64,000 nt of DNA from Zeugodacus cucurbitae (taxonomy: Eukaryota; Arthropoda; Insecta; Diptera; Tephritidae). The position numbers were made by a program, and so were the translations under genes. The stretch covers positions 1,205,001 through 1,269,000 of the forward strand of contig NC_071672.1 in assembly GCF_028554725.1 (NCBI RefSeq). Reading direction: 5' to 3'. Below the pieces are notes generated by a model. The model saw only the letters and a program-made list of their open reading frames with translations, was not told the origin of the DNA and searched no databases. Below are positions 32,239-45,219 of the stretch, in pieces; the first letter of the stretch is position 1, and each line of letters starts with the position of its first letter.

Positions 32239-33187
32239 TTCTACTTCCGGCCTTTCACCAGGCAGGCTGATCCGCCGGCAAAACACTGGCACAGAAGCCA
32301 CTCGACCAGACAAGACTTGGAACAGCTGCTCTCAAGACACGTGTGACTGAACGCACAACTCCAGCCAACGGTCTGGAACTGGTCACCCAATAAACCGCCG
32401 GACAGAACAAAGTCCCCGTAACGGCTCCAAGGCAACCGATGTGGAGCTGAACCAAATCGCACTGTGGGTCTAAGGTTAACAGCTACGATCGCAGTCTAAA
32501 CAAAAATCAGCACCTTCAAAACTCGGACAGACACCGGTACCCTTCGAGCAAAACCTGCCCAATCCCCCCGGAAACAAGTGGCAACTCAGTACCAGACACT
32601 CAACACAACACTCACTGGCAGAAAAACCAAATAGCAGAAAAACAACAAACACAGAAAACACTGAGACTCTATGAGAGTCAGCACCCACGCTAACAATGTG
32701 GGTAAACCACGTAAGCCCCAAAAGGTACTACCTAACACGCACCTACACACAAAAACTACTGTGCTCGAAAACACCTGTGAAAATATACATACATACATGA
32801 GAAAATATACATACAATTGTATATATATTCAAACACTTGCAGTAATGTAAAAATACACATAGCCAACTACAGAAAAAGTATACACGTACTGACAAACTTT
32901 ATCTACACATACAATCGAACATATATTGAAAATGAAAATTTTTTATGGAAAACACACATATATACACACACGTATATATTAATATACTAATGCGTAAATA
33001 TGTATGCAAATGCGCTACAAAACTACCACAAATCACAAACTAATACACAAATACTCAAAATGAATGTACTTACATCCAATGCTGAGGGCTCCCACACAAA
33101 AAACACCAATTCACAAAAAATTCACGACACAGAATACGCACAGAAACGAAAACACGTCTGAACAATCTGAAATTCTACAATCGAATG
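32239..33187 (-). other. R1-B4 5'UTR
   Basis: Copy of the B1 5'UTR (19008-19956), with the same microsatellites and no supported coding sequence. Confidence 0.75.
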
Positions 33188-33529
33188 ACAGATAGGGACA
33201 ACGTCCGGTGGGATTAACGTGGGTACCTGCCGACGACGGCCTTACTCCACGGTGCTCAAAAGCACAGCGGATCAAATCAATGCGATGATCAGCGCCCCGA
33301 AAATGCTACGCGTTATTCGGTACCAATTGGCGTGTGGAATGGACACACTAACCACCTTGGTGGGGTTCGAGGCCTATCTAAAACCTCTGCTGTACTTTGG
33401 GTCCGGCACCCGGTTGCAATGCAACTCCACATTGAGTGACCAAAGTCACTCTCCCCGCATTTGGGTATTGAACCACAACCACCACGATACTCCCCGAGGG
33501 GCCAGTCCGCATGAGGACAGATAGGGACA
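33188..33529 (-). mobile_element. R1-A3 copy in duplicated unit, with variant targets
   Basis: Duplicate of 19957-20298: variant target 33188-33200, the 3'UTR-only R1 (33201-33516), and variant target 33517-33529. It arose by segmental duplication, not by a second insertion. Confidence 0.85.
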
Positions 33530-34443
33530 TCTAAAGCCAATATTAACGTGAGTACCTGCCGACGACGGCCTTACCTCACGGTGCTCAAAAGCACAGCGGA
33601 TCAAATAAATGCGATGATCAGCGCCCCGAAAAATGCAATGCATTTTTCAGTACCAAATGGCGTGTGGAATGGACACACTAACCACCTTGGTGGGGTTCGA
33701 GGCCTATCTAAAACCTCTGCCGTACTTTGGGTCCGGCACCCGGTTGCAATGCAACTCCACATTGAGTGACAAATATCACTCTCCCCGCATTCGGGTATTC
33801 GGGGAGTTCGGGGAGTTGGAGCGAACTCCAAGGGCTCCTACTCCCCGTGGTACCAGAATTAAGTCTCCGGTCAGACCTCGTAGTTGAAACTACTACCAGT
33901 TGAGCTTCCATACTGCTCTGGACTGGTGACCAGGGGTTGGACCCCATTCTCTCATCCAATACACACACACCATTCACACAAAGAAACTATACTTAGTTTC
34001 CAGCTAATTGTCTTCGCCGCTTAAACACCTCACGCGCAAACACACCAAATAATTCTAATCGTTCGGCATCCCAACTAGTGGAGATCACACCACTAACATC
34101 TAACCGTCCATCAGTCCAACTAATCCCCATACCCCCAAGGTCCCTAATGCCCGAGTACATCGGGCATTCAGCAATAACATGCACCCAATCCTCAACACGC
34201 GCCCCACACATACATTCCATTCCATCAGAGAGGTGCTTCTGATGCAAAAAAGCATTCAAAGGCCCATGCCCCGTAAATAGGAAACCCAGACTCAGACAGA
34301 ATCTGAAATCTGGGTTTTCCCCAACAAACCCAACATCCCGAATGTACTCATAAGTCACACGACCGTTAGGACTATTATCCCAACGGTCTTGCCACCTACT
34401 CCTAACCCTGTCATCTAGAAGCCACTTGCTTCCTAGGAAGCAA
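33530..34443 (-). mobile_element. R1-B2 copy in duplicated unit, fused to IGS
   Basis: Duplicate of 20299-21212, with the ORF2 C-terminal fragment at 33993-34436 and the 18-bp palindrome at 34426-34443. Same features as the first copy. Confidence 0.85.
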
Positions 34444-34549
34444 TATATATTTTATTTTTTTCAATACATAATAATATAAAATACTTAATCCAAATTATTA
34501 CTATTAAACTTAATTAATAATGTTAAACTTAGATTTTTCTTCTATATTA
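34444..34549. other. rDNA spacer, left part (unit 2)
   Basis: Duplicate of 21213-21318; AT-rich, noncoding. Confidence 0.75.
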
Positions 34550-36651
34550 TCTATATATATAAAATTAAGTGGCAAAACTTCCTGTTCGCATACTCCTCCT
34601 AGACGGCTTACCCGATTTCAATGAAATTTTCAGGGGTGATTGGGGTCTGTGTGGAGGGTGCACATAAGAAATTTAATGTGTGTATCATTGCACGTTTTGC
34701 AAAAAAAAAAAAATGAATTTGCAAGAACATTACTATATTCCGAAATACCCCAATATTTCACTTGGAATGCTTCATTGAATACATTTCAACGACGAAAGCA
34801 AGGGGAGCGTGTTGACGGTTAGCCAAAGGTCCGTAAAACCGATGCCATAGGACGAATTTAAACCATCCATCCGAACATCGTCTTTCAACGTGCGCGGACC
34901 AAGATCATTTGATGATTTGAAAACTGTTGACAGTCAGTTGTGTGCGACGTATCGTGAAGCATGTCAGCGATTGCAATTGTTAGAAGATGATATGCATTGG
35001 GACACCGCCATAATAATATCTACATGCCTTCCAAAAGTCAAATCCGCAAGAACTATGGAATAAGTACAAAGACTGCATGACCGAGGACTTATTGATTTTG
35101 GCGCGAAATCGAGCATCGGACGCAGACTTGCTATATACATTACAAATGTATAATGATGCTTTGATATTGGTTGAAGATCTGTGCCTTACAATTGCGAATA
35201 AGGCATTAGCGCAATTTGTCATAACTGCGCCCAATCGTTCAGCGATTGATATGCTTGACCATGAGCTTCAACGTGAACAACAAAACGATTGCAAGATAAG
35301 ATTATACGAGCGGTTGACAATAACGCCGGTGGATTATACTTTCTGGATGCGCCCGGTGGTACAGGGAAAACGTTTCTGATCTCTTTGATTCTTGCTACTA
35401 TACGGTCACAGCAGAAAATTGCGCTGGCAATTGCTTCGTCAGGCATCGCTGCATTCAGCAATTCAGCATATCGAGGAATTCAGCAATGGCAAAAGTTTTG
35501 CGAGGAGCTGGAATAGTTCTATGGGATGAGTGCCCAATGGCTAACAAAAAGTCATTAGAAGCTTTCAATAGAACAATGCAAGATTTACGCCAAAAGCAAC
35601 AACTTTTTGGCGGAGCATTAGTCTTATTATCCGGCGATTTTTGGCAAACTTAGCCAGTCATTCCTCGACCAACTCCTGCCGACGAAATAAGCGCATGTTT
35701 AAAATCGTCAGTTTTGTGGAGACATGTTCAAAGGCTGACTCTTACCATCAACATGCGAGTCCAATTGCAAAACGGTCGATCCGCAGCGACGTTTTCGAAG
35801 CAGTTGTTGGACATTGGCGAAGGCAAAATACCAATCGATGATACCGGTTTGAACACATTGCCAAACAACTTTTGTACACTTTTACAATCGAAAGAAGAAC
35901 TGATTGAAAGTGTATTTCCGAATATTGTTCAACACTATTTAAGTGAACGCAATATTGGCACCGAAAAATGTACACGTCAACGAAATCAATTTTGCCATTC
36001 AAGAAAAACTGCCAGGAGAAGCTACAACATATACATCGATTGATAGCGTTTTGAATCAAGATGAAATAGTCAATTATCCAACTGAATTCTTGAATTCTTT
36101 GGATCCCCCCGGTCTGCTACCCCATAGTTGGGTCCTGAAAGTCGGTTCACCCATTATACTTCTACGAAATCTGAAGGCACCGACTTTTATGTAATGGCAC
36201 AATACTTTCAGTCAAAATATTGTGGCCAAATTTGATTGAAGCAACAATACTAAATGGCAAGGCAGCAGGTGAAGTTGTACTCTTACCACGCATTCCCATG
36301 ATTCCAACGGACATGCCGTTTGAATTTAAGCGCTTGCTGTTCCCAGTACGTCTTGCCTTTGCGATGACCATCAACAAATCGCAAGGGCAAACGTTTCAAG
36401 TTTGCGGCATCAATTTGGAAGAACCGTGCTTTTCACACGGCCAATTGTTCGTCGCATGCTCGAGAGTGGGAACACCAAGGTGCTTATTCATTTACGCGCC
36501 AGGTGGAAAAACCAAAAATGTTGTATACCAATATTTTTTAAATGTTTTATAAATAAGTAACAGTTTTACAACAATAAATAAAACACAAAGTAAAAACCCT
36601 TAAGAGTTTTAATCGATTTAGGTGTAGCGAAGCGCACAGGGTAACAGCTAG
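34550..36651 (+). mobile_element. Helitron 1, duplicate copy
   Basis: Same TC start (34550), CTAG end (36648-36651) and A/T flanks as 21319-23420. It differs by two substitutions noted by eye (36177, 36432). It is a product of the 13.2-kb duplication. Confidence 0.87.
34871..36552 (+). pseudogene. Helitron helicase remnant, duplicate copy
   Basis: Same broken Pif1-like helicase as 21640-23321: Walker A DAPGGTGKT at about 35343, Walker B LWDEC at about 35520, stop after FWQT at about 35651, and the C-terminal INKSQGQT and FSHGQLFVACSRV at 36370-36470. Because all stops and shifts are shared, the decay predates the duplication. Confidence 0.84.
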
Positions 36652-36764
36652 TATATATATACATTAAAAAAATACATATATATACATATATATAAATTAT
36701 TTATAATATAAATATATACGGTATGTATATTACAACACACACACATATATATATATATATATAT
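36652..36764. other. rDNA spacer, middle part (unit 2)
   Basis: Duplicate of 23421-23534, one base shorter in the terminal (TA) run. Confidence 0.75.
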
Positions 36765-39534
36765 TTGGCGTAGGAACCGCTTTAAGCGATTATAACCGAA
36801 TCCACCAGAGCGCGCCACTCATTCCTCCTTTTTGCTTTTTGGCGCCAACTGGAAACACCAAGTGAAGCCAGGTCACTTTGCACTTGGTCTTTCCACCGGA
36901 GTGGAGGTCGTCCTCTTCCGCGGCTTCCTCCAGCGGGGACTGCATCGAATACTTTCAGAGCTGGAGTGTTTTCTTCCATCCGTACAACATGACCTAGCCA
37001 GCGTAGCCGCTGTCTTTTTATTCGCTGAACTATGTCAATGTCGTCGTATAAATCGTACAGCTCATCGTTCCATCGTCTGCGGTATTCGCCGTTGCCAATG
37101 TTTAGAGGACCATAAATCTTGCGCAAAACCTTTCTCTCGAAAACCCCAAGAGTCGTCTCATCGGATGTTGTCATCGTCCACGCTTCAGCGCCATACATCA
37201 GGACGGGAATAATGAGCGACTTATAGAGTTTGATTATGGTTCGTCGAGAGAGGACTTTACTTTTCAATTGCCTACTCAGTCCAAAGTAGCACCTGTTGGC
37301 AAGAGCGATTCTGCGTTGGATTTCAAGGCTGACATTGTTGGTGTTGTTAATGCTGGTTCCCAGATAAACGAAATTATCTACAACTTCAAAGTTATGACTG
37401 TCAACAGTGACGTGGGAGCCAAGACGCGAGTGCGCCGACTGTTTGTTTGATGACAGGAGATATTTCGTCTTGTCCTCATTCACCACCAGACCCATACGCT
37501 TCGCTTCTTTATCTAGTCTGGAAAACGCAGAACAAACGGCGCGGTTGTTGCTTCCGATGATATCAATATCATTGGCATACGTCAGGAGCTGTACACTCTT
37601 GTAGAAGATTGTACCCTCTCTATTTAGTTCTGCAGCTCGTATTATTTTTTCCAGCAATAGATTGGAGAAGTCGCACGATAGTTAGTCACCCTGTCTGAAG
37701 CCTCGTTTGGTATCGAACGGCTCGGAGAGGTCCTTCCCGATCCTGACGGAGCTTTTGGTGTTGCTCAACGTCAGCTTACATAGCCGTATTAGTTTTGCAG
37801 GGATACCAAGTTCAGACATCGCGGCATAAAGGCAGCTCCTTTTCGTGCTATCGAAGGCAGCTTTAAAATCGATAAAAAGATGGTGAGTATCGATTCTTCT
37901 CTCTCGGGTCTTTTCCAAGATTTGGCGCATGGTGAATATCTGGTCCATTGTGGATTTTCCAGGTCTAAAGCCACACTGATAAGGTCCAATCAGTTCGTTG
38001 ACGGTGGGCTTTAGTCTTTCACACAATACGCTCGACAAAACCTTATATGCGATATTGAGGAGACTTATACCACGGTAGTTGGCGCAGATTGTGGGGTCTC
38101 CCTTCTTATGGATTGGGCAGAGCACACTAAGATTCCAATCGTCAGGCATGCTTTCTTCCGACCATATTCTACAAAGAAGCTGATGCATGCACCTTATCAG
38201 TTCTTCGCCGCCGTATTTGAATAGCTCGGCCGGTAATCCATCGGCCCCCGCCGCTTTGTTGTTCTTCAAGCGGGTAATTGCTATTCGAATTTCTTCATGG
38301 TCGGGTAATGGAACATCTATTCCATCGTCATCGATTGGGGAATCGGGTTCGCCATCTCCTGGTGTTGTACTTTCACTGCCATTGAGCAGGTCGGAGAAGT
38401 GTTCCCTCCATAATCCCAGTGTGCTCTGGACATCCGTTACCAGATTACCTTCTCGGTCCCTACATGATAATGCTCCGGTCTTGAAACCTTCTGTTAATCG
38501 CCTCATCTTTTCATAAAATTTTCGAGCATTACCCATGTCGGCCAGCTTTTCAAGCTTTTCATACTCACGCATTTCGGCCTCTTTCTTTTTACGTCTGCAA
38601 ATGCGTCTCGCTTCCCTCTTCAGTTCTCGATATCTATCCCACCCCGAACGTGTTGTGGTCGATCGCAACGTTGCGAGGTAGGCAGTCTGTTTTCTCTCCA
38701 CTGCGGAACGACAATTCTCATCGCACCAACTGGTTTTTTGGCGTTGCCGGAGACCAATTGTTTCGGCTGCAGCGGTATGCAATGAGTTTGAGATGCCGTT
38801 CCACAGCTCCCTTATATCGAGATGCTGATGAGTGCTCTCAGAGAGCAGGAGTGCAAGTCGAGTAGAAAATCGTTCGGCTGTCGGTTGTGATTGCAGCTTT
38901 TTTTTTTTTTTTCAGCGATATGTTGAAGAACCTCGCTTTTATGCGGATTGTGGCTAGACGTTCATACACCGGGGTGAATGCCAGGACTCGGCGACGTAGT
39001 CTCTCTCCCACCACAAATCCAACACCAAATTTGCGCTCCTTTATATGGCCGCTGTAGTAGATGTCACAAGGACCCACCTTCTTCCGTCCTTGTCCCGTCC
39101 ATCGCACTTCTTGGACGGCGGTGATGTCAGCCTTTAGTTGTATGAGGACATCAACCAGCTGGGCAGAGGCACCTTCCCAATTTAGAGTCCGGACATTCCA
39201 GGTGCATGCCCTCAAATCATGATCCTTAGTACGTTTGCAGGGGTCGTCATCAAAAGGGGGGTTTCTCATCCGAGGCTCGGTGTTTGTTTTCATTGGGGAA
39301 ATTTTTTTATGTGGTGGGTCCCAAGCCCTACGCACAACCGCACAAGCGGGCTTCGCCTTCTCACTTTAGCTCGCCTCCAAACGGATGTCTGTTAGCTACC
39401 CAGGGGATACTTGGTCTAAAACCGGAAGTCGTGAGCTGCTTGAGTCATATGCAAAAGAATCGTTCCTGGCCACTCCCAAGTGAATGGCAATCAGAAACTT
39501 TCCTCACTTGCGTGAACTTCTACATATGACCCCA
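36765..39534 (-). mobile_element. RTE-type element 2 (duplicate of element 1)
   Basis: Same boundaries, internal deletion and mutations as 23535-26303, in the same spacer position. T-run at 38898-38912 has 15 T rather than 14. Confidence 0.8.
36782..39269 (-). pseudogene. RTE element 2 ORF, dead
   Basis: Pieces 38838-39269 (endonuclease start: CTWNVRTLNWEG, QEVRWTGQGRK), 37682-38782 (RT to FRQGD) and 36782-37657 (RT end, with YAND). It shares the TAA at about 37684 and the YAND change with element 1. The 15-T run puts the RT out of frame with the endonuclease, whereas 14 T keeps them fused in element 1, which shows how fast this run drifts. Confidence 0.84.
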
Positions 39535-39573
39535 TCCCCCCATATACATATAAATAGTTTATAAACAGTTTGA

Positions 39574-40029
39574 TCGAATCATCAAGCAAAGGATAAGCTT
39601 CAGTGGATCGCAGTATAGCAGCTGCTCTACCACTTACAACACCTTGCCAGTTACCAAAGTCGTTTACAATTGATTCTAGGCATTGACATTGTATTAAATA
39701 ATGTTTTAATAAGTAACTAGCGCGTCATACAGGTGATATTTAATCCTCCCGCATTTGCTATGTTACAAATAACATTGGCATCACATATATCCATTATCGT
39801 TTATAAATAAAATTTATAAACTTTAAATGGTTTAGAGAAGCCATACAATGCAATTGCCCCATATTTATCATTGCAGTCCAGCACGGATACGACCTTAGAG
39901 GCGTTCAGGCATAATCCAACGGACGTAGCATCATACCACTGTTCGCTCGAACAAGTATTGTACCATTGGTCCGTACCTGCGGTTCCTCTCGTACTACGCA
40001 GGAATGCTGTCGCAATAACAATTGTCATT

Positions 40030-40087
<58 letters not shown>

Positions 40088-40109
40088 TGGGTGAACAATC
40101 CAACGCTTG

Positions 40110-40162
<53 letters not shown>

Positions 40163-40185
40163 GACGTCGCTATGAACGCTTGGCC

Positions 40186-40230
<45 letters not shown>

Positions 40231-40786
40231 TTAAAAACTCTTTAAACCAAAAGGATCGATAGGCCGAGCTTTTGCTGTCTCTGTGTGTACTGAACACCGA
40301 GATCAAGTCAGCATTTGCCCTTTTGCTCTATGTGTGGTTTCTGTCCGCACTGAGCTGGCCTTGGGACACCTCCGTTACTATTGGAGAGATGTACCGCCCC
40401 AGTCAAACTCCCCACCTGGCAATGTCCTTGAATTGGATCATACCTGAGTGTTGGAGTTATACCAAATTTTAATTATAACAATAACACCGAAATGCTATCA
40501 TTTCATTAAAATATGTTTACAATTATATAACAAACTCGTGGTACTTTGATCAAGAAGCTTGCATCAAAACCCAATACCATAAGATATATAAATATACCCA
40601 TATAATGGCTAAGCAATGATACACGTTCCACTTAATCAAGTAAGTAAGGAAACAATAAGAGTAGTGGTATTTCATTGTTGATACATAACCGAAATTATAT
40701 ATCTCCCACTTATGCTACACCTCTTATGTCTCCTTACACTGCCAGACTAGAGTCAAGCTCAACAGGGTCTCTTTCCCTGTTAATTA

Positions 40787-40822
<36 letters not shown>

Positions 40823-40837
40823 CAGTAGATAGGGACA
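39574..40837 (-). rRNA. 28S rRNA 3' fragment, remnant 2
   Basis: Duplicate of 26343-27606 with the same core changes (ACTATTGGAGAG at about 40377) and the R1 target at 40824-40837, joined to R1-B5. Non-functional for the same reasons. Confidence 0.92.
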
Positions 40838-41345
40838 TCTAAAGCCAATATTAACGTGAGTACCTGCCGATGACGGCCTAACCTCACGGTGCTCAAAAGC
40901 ACAGCGGATCAATAAAATGCGATGATCAGCGCCCCGAAAAATGCAATGCATTATTCAGTACCAATTGGCGTGTGGAATGGACACACTAACCACCTTGGTG
41001 GGGTTCGAGGCCTATCTAAAACCTCTGCCGTACTTTGGGTCCGGCACCCGGTTGCAATGCAACTCCACATTGAGTGACAAATATCACTCTCCCCGCATTC
41101 GGGTATTAAACCACAACCACCACGATACTCCCCGAGGGGCCAGTCCGCACGAGTAGGTTGGAGCGAACACCAAAGGCTCCTACTCCCCGTGGTACCAGAA
41201 TTAAGTCTCCGGTCAGACCTCGTAGCCAAAAAACTACTACCAGTTGAGCTTCCATACTGCTCTGGACTGGTGACCAGGGGTTGGACCCCATTCTCTCATC
41301 CAATACACACACAATACACACACCATTCACACAAAGAAACTATAC
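40838..41345 (-). other. R1-B5 3'UTR
   Basis: Same as the B4 3'UTR (27607-28114), inside the duplicated unit; 28S junction at 40837. Hairpins as in B4. Confidence 0.8.
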
Positions 41346-44300
41346 TTAGTTTCCAGCTAATTGTCTTCGCCGCTTAAACACCTCACGCGCAAACACACCA
41401 AATAATTCTAATCGTTCGGCATCCCAACTAGTGGAGATCACACCACTAACATCTAACCGTTCATCAGTCCAACTAATCCTCATACCCCCAAGGTCCCTAA
41501 TGTCCGAGTACATCGGGCATTCAGCAATAACATGCACCCAATCCTCAACACGCGCCCCACACATACATTCCATTCCATCAGAGAGGTGCCCCTGATGCGA
41601 AAAAGCATTCAAAGGCCCATGCCCCGTAAATAGGAAACCCAGACTCAGACAGAATCTGAAATCTGGGTTTTCCCCAACAAACCCAACATCCCGAATGTAC
41701 TCATAAGTCACACGACCGTAAGGACTATTATCCCAACGGTCTTGCCACCTACTCCTAACCCTGTCATCTAGAAGCCTCTTGCTTTCTAGATATCCCAACC
41801 TCTCCACATCATCGTCAGAAATCCATTCATTCCGCAGCAATAACACACTCAAACCCCTCCTCAACCTGAAAGAAACAGCACGCTGTAAAACAATCAGGTC
41901 AAGAGGGGGCACACCCAATAAAACCTGCAACGCATCCGTAGAAACGGTGCGACATACAGGCAAACAGGCAAGCATCATGCAACGCTGTATAGAAAGAAGT
42001 TTTCGATGACCCGAAACCATCGTAGCCACCTTCCACCATATAGGAGATCCATAAGTGGCACAGGCCACAAACAAACCTCGATATATGGAGCGAACAGCAC
42101 GACGCCCGAGACCCCAATCACTCCGTAAAACGCGCCTGACACTACCAACAATCGCCTGCAGCCGCCGCTTCACATTCACTAAGTGTGGAGTAAAACACAT
42201 TCTTTCACTCATGGTCAACCCCAGATATTTGACTTGCGTCACATACCTGATGCTGACCCCATTCACACGGACAACCGGTGGACGCCCCGGTGACAGTCTA
42301 CCCTTTAAGAGCATTGTCACCGTTTTATCCATCGATATGTCAACCCCCACACCCACACCCCAATTATGAGCAATCTCCAACAATTGCCCTCCTACCCTTT
42401 CAATCTCAGACCTCGAACAGCCTTCGACCAAAAGAAGTAGGTCATCCGCATACGCACAACACCTACAGAGTTGTTCGAGCTGTCCAAGCAATGAGTCCAT
42501 CATGAGGTTCCAAATATATGGACCACAGATGGATCTCTGCGGGCAGCCACGAACCACTCCAATCTCCACACTCCCATTCATACCAACAATAGAGGCTTTC
42601 CTGTCCGAAAAGAAGCTCCGCCAGAGACTAATTTCCGAACAGTTAAGTTCCTCTAGCCGTTGAATCACTCGATCCCAGATTAGGTAGTCAAACGCCCCCT
42701 TGAAGTCAACAAATATGCCAAGGACATGGTTGGTATTCTCCCTCACAGCATTCTGAACATACATCCAGGCATCTTCTACACTGCGTCCTTTCCTGAACCC
42801 ATACTGCCTATTCGACCTCAAATCCCGCGTTAGCTCCTGAAGCCGTTCCACCATAACTCTTTCCAGCACTTTTCCAAGCACTGGAAGGAGACTGATGTCC
42901 CGATAAGAACGAGGTTCACTCCTGATCTTATCAGGAGACTTCAGGAGAGGAACAACCCTGGCACTTTTCCACTCACGTGGAAAATATCCCTCACAAATGC
43001 ACTTATCATAAATGACCTCCAAGTATTCCGGAATGAACTTCCACAAGCATTTGCACATCTCTCCGTTCAGACCATCAAAACCTGGAGACCGTTTAGACCT
43101 GACCAGGCCAAAGGCATATCCCAGCTCCCCATCATCTAATGGAGGAACAGGTACCTCAAGTGCATGGGGTGCCTGAACCTCAGCCCTGGGAAAGAACGCT
43201 CCTAACAGAACCCCAGCACACTCTCTCCACGTTAATAACACAGTGTCACCAACACGAAGAGAGGTGATATCCTCCTTCTTACGACCCCTGCAGATCTTAT
43301 AGACCTGACCCCAGGGGTCATCCCTATTGTCATTCACAAAACTCCTCCACTCTTCTTCTTTAATTTTCACAATCATATCTTTATATTCATTCATCGCACA
43401 ACTAAAATCATACCTACTCTGGGATAGCCTATCAGAATTGAACCGCCGAGCACGTTGAAACTTTCGTCTCAACCGCCGGACAGTCCTCCTCTTCAAGGTT
43501 AACTCATGCGTCCACCACTTAATTTTTCTAACCCTAAAACTTCCACACTTCCTGAACAATCTGTCATTCACACCCCACACCAACTCACACAGCCGAGCAA
43601 TTTGCTCATCCACCTCCAGATCATCAAACACTCTAAGCGGTATTTCTAACACCGCTTCCCTTACACTCTGTCCATATCGGTTCCAGTCAATACCAGAGGT
43701 ACGCCATCGCCGCAATGGACTCACACACACCAAAGAGGGGAACGAGGAGCAACCACAATTTGGATCAAATTATGATCACTCAGACCCCACCCTCCTCTAA
43801 CCTCCCACATAAAATCAAACACTCTACTTGCTGCCTCATTCATAAGCGTCACGTCAATATCACTCACACCCCTAGGCCCTTCAAACGTATACATATCACT
43901 CTGCTCATTCAGAATGTGAAGGCCCTTAGCCAACACCCATTCATTCATTACCTCGCCTCGAACGTGGCTTTGATATCCAGACGAATGTCTGGATACCTTA
44001 CTAAACCACATCGAGGACGAGGCATTCGCATCCAACCCTAGGACTAATGGGCTACCACTCGCCAGAAGTAGTAACTTATCCATATAGCCCAGGTAGGACT
44101 CTAGGGGCTCGCTAAATTTGTAATACAAACTAGCGACAATCATTCTACCGAACTCCCCCTCTATAGACACTCACACCCCCTGTTGTGACGAATCAAAGAC
44201 TACACAATCATAGCCGGAATCATTCACAACTATTGCAGCATTAACCATAAGGTCCGTAAAGACCCTAAAACCTCCAGGAAGACCCCGAACCACCCCATTG

Positions 44301-44416
44301 GTGGCGTAAGGCTCCCGAAGTAAGGCAATGCCACACCCCCCCTCAATCATACAACCCCCCAACTCACACATAACGGCATACGACCCCTGTCAATTAAGCT
44401 GAAAAATCCCCCCCAT
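41346..44416 (-). pseudogene. R1-B5 ORF2 (endonuclease-RT), nearly intact but interrupted
   Basis: ATG 44416-44414 overlaps the ORF1 stop (TGATG), and the run GGGGGGGA keeps frame into GGIFQLN. Endonuclease pieces are 44171-44371 (CELGGCM, LLREPY) and 43721-44170 (GLDANASS, SDIDVTL, SDHNLIQ). A stop near 44171 (TGA after QQGV) and a 1-base loss near 43733 split them from the RT frame (41346-43733, 795 codons). RT motifs: DFKGAFD, GCPQRSICGP (usual G changed to R), CAYADDLLLL, KYLGLTMS, and CMCGARVEDWVHVIAEC at the end. One codon is lost near 42727 (ENTNHVLG where others have ENTNKYVLG). Confidence 0.9.
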
Positions 44417-44710
44417 CAGTGTCTGGAGAGGGCACGCTCAACAACGCCACAGTAAATCGGGCAGACAGCTGACATCATAAGATGCCCAGCTGGCCTACCC
44501 TTAAATGCACAGTTGCGACAATGGGGGGCATTGCCACAAACGGCAGCTCTATGTCCTTCTTGACCGCACCGCCTACAAACATCTGATTTGGCCCTACACT
44601 CAGCCACTCTATGGTCAAAACCCATACACCGGAAGCAGCCAGCAACTGGGCTATCCGGTCGAACCCTGAAGGAGAACCACTTTATGTAGCACCTTCCCGC
44701 CTCCAAAAGG
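44416..44710 (-). pseudogene. R1-B5 ORF1 C-terminal fragment
   Basis: About 98 codons: LLEAGRCYIKWFSFRVRPD, the knuckles CFRCMGFDHRVAEC and CRRCGQEGHRAAVC, CRNCAFKGRPAGH, and the end ALSRH before TGA. The open frame to 44838 is artificial, since beyond 44710 it reads antisense-free 3'UTR of the next R1. Confidence 0.88.
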
Positions 44711-44724
44711 AGTAGATAGGGACA
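44711..44724 (-). repeat. 14-bp 28S target between R1-B5 and R1-B6
   Basis: AGTAGATAGGGACA, perfect copy, between the truncated B5 and the 3' end of B6. Confidence 0.92.
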
Positions 44725-45219
44725 TCTAAAGCCAATATTAACGTGAGTACCTGCCGACGACGGCCTTACCTCACGGTGCTCAAAAGCACAGCGGATCAAA
44801 TCAATGCGATGATCAGCGCCCCGAAAAATGCAATGCATTATTCAGTACCAATTGGCGTGTGGAATGGACATACTAACCACCTTGGTGAGGTTCGAGGCCT
44901 ATCTAAAACCTCTGCCGTACTTTGGGTCCAGCACCCGGTTGCAATGCAACTCCACATTGAGTGACAAATATCACTCTCCCCGCATTCGGGTATTAAACCA
45001 CAACCACCACGATACTCCCCGAGGGGCCAGTCCGCACGAGTAGGTTGGAGCGAACTCCAAGGGCTCCTACTCCCCGTGGTACCAGAATTAAGTCTCCGGT
45101 CAGACCTCGTAGTTGAAACTACTACCAGTTGAGCTTCCATACTGCTCTGGACTGGTGACCAGGGGTTGGACCCCATTCTCTCATCCAATACACACACCAT
45201 TCACACAAAGAAACTATAC
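44725..45219 (-). other. R1-B6 3'UTR
   Basis: Has the consensus B form of the compound hairpin: outer GAGTAGG (45038-45044) with CCTACTC (45066-45072), inner TTGGAG/CTCCAA around CGAA, and the GAGTGA/TCACTC stem upstream. Confidence 0.82.
45038..45072 (-). promoter_or_regulatory. Compound 3'UTR hairpin with UUCG loop (subfamily B form)
   Basis: Equivalent to 8547-8581 in A2. At the fourth outer-stem position, C:G in subfamily A is T:A here, a two-sided change that preserves pairing. The inner stem and loop are unchanged. Confidence 0.72.

Larger units (their letters stand above)
27607..33187 (-). mobile_element. R1 retrotransposon copy B4 (chimeric), in 28S
   Basis: Inserted at the standard R1 site of 28S remnant 1: the 3' end joins 28S directly at 27606. 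3'UTR 27607-28114, ORF2 28115-30845, ORF1 30845-32238, 5'UTR 32239-33187. The 3' third matches B5 and the rest matches B1. It lacks 343 bp at about 30283. It ends at the variant target 33188-33200. Confidence 0.92.
28989..42219. repeat. 13.2-kb tandem duplication, copy 2
   Basis: Second copy of 15414-28988. The left boundary is inside R1-B4, between 28988 and 29114: to the left B4 has B5-type bases, to the right B1-type bases. This is what unequal crossing-over between two R1-B elements would produce. An assembly that repeated a haplotype is the alternative. Confidence 0.88.
40838..44710 (-). mobile_element. R1 retrotransposon copy B5, 5'-truncated in ORF1
   Basis: Inserted at the R1 site of 28S remnant 2. 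3'UTR 40838-41345, ORF2 41346-44416, ORF1 fragment 44416-44710. It stops abruptly inside ORF1 at CTCCAAAAGG and is followed at once by the 14-bp target (44711-44724). A clean 5' truncation with a target duplication is expected from incomplete reverse transcription. Confidence 0.92.

Noticed and set aside
44711..44838. A continuous frame joining R1-B5 ORF1 to the next R1's 3'UTR
   Set aside because: It crosses the 14-bp target and two different elements; a chance fusion frame.
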